64,000 nucleotides of DNA, from NCBI GenBank assembly GCA_034509925.1, contig CM067535.1, positions 5,447,701-5,511,700 on the forward strand, read 5' to 3'. How positions within the stretch are numbered: the first letter of the stretch is position 1; each line of letters begins with the position of its first letter. Positions 63,701 through 64,000 of the stretch are shown here, in pieces. The translations under genes were made by a program, and so were the position numbers. The notes under the pieces are model-generated. The model was not told the DNA's origin and did no database searches. It saw nothing but the letters and a program-made list of their open reading frames with translations. Origin of the DNA: Hirudinaria manillensis (Eukaryota > Annelida > Clitellata > Hirudinida > Hirudinidae).

Positions 63701-64000
63701 GTTTTAATTGACAAACCTTGCAGAGTTCAGATTTAACCCCACTATTCATGTTTGCAAATTTCCTTACTTGCATTATGTTTGGAAACCAAAAGCTCTACCT
63801 TACTCATTGACATGTGGATTTAGAAGCCTGATTAGGGTGCACCATGAACCATCTCGAAGATGATTGGCATTCTAGGTTCAGGTAAAAAAAGCCCTACAAT
63901 TTGCAATGGTACATCAAGCCATAGTCAAAGAAAAATCCTTTCTTAATCTAATTGGATAAGTTTTTATAAGGCATCAATGAGGTATCACATACAAATGGAT
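63701..64000. other. Window end, nothing recognised
   Basis: AT-rich with no sustained coding frame or repeat. Confidence 0.4.

Overview
This is a metazoan nuclear genome window. The evidence is GT-AG introns, replication-dependent core histones without introns and with the animal 3' stem-loop, an eukaryotic 18S-ITS1-5.8S-ITS2 fragment, and non-LTR retrotransposon remains. Spacers are AT-rich while the histone coding regions are GC-rich. An invertebrate, perhaps an arthropod, is plausible, but the sequence alone does not fix the taxon.

Layout. (1) 51-1291 holds a small five-exon four-transmembrane gene resembling the MS4A/CD20 family, followed by about 1.8 kb of AT-rich sequence in which I see nothing. 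(2) 3152-3855 is an intronless, frameshifted TFIIB-like pseudogene. (3) 3915-6480 is a dead non-LTR retrotransposon copy (reverse transcriptase and C-terminal pieces) that has a 1.35-kb piece of degenerate ribosomal DNA inside it. (4) 6526-51371 is a tandem array of histone quintets: eight complete units of 5.03-5.07 kb and a ninth cut short at 4.43 kb, giving 45 histone genes. Order along + is H1(-) H4(-) H2B(-) H2A(+) H3(-). Core histone proteins are identical in all units; H1 varies only in three triplet-repeat tracts (217-220 aa). All 45 genes keep a 16-nt histone 3' hairpin. The H2A-H2B divergent promoter is exactly 341 bp in all nine units although every other spacer drifts in length. 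(5) 51372-60318 begins with ORF1 of a non-LTR retrotransposon and runs into an array of an 835-bp unit. Each unit encodes a chimera: the first part of the ORF2 endonuclease joined to the zinc-knuckle half of ORF1. Each chimeric frame overlaps the next by the eight bases ATGGATAA and lies one frame further on. (6) 60319-63400 is a graveyard of pieces of the same retrotransposon family, and the last 600 bp are AT-rich with one weak unidentified frame.

How it works together. The quintet supplies balanced core and linker histones in S phase; hairpin-dependent 3' processing and the shared H2A/H2B promoter are the visible control elements. The near identity of units and the mosaic distribution of single-base variants point to continuing unequal exchange or gene conversion. 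The same retrotransposon family borders the histone array on both sides, invaded or captured rDNA, and generated a second, independent tandem array. The most unusual objects are the 835-bp chimeric ORF array, the symmetric H2A/H2B promoter, and the rDNA piece inside the retrotransposon.
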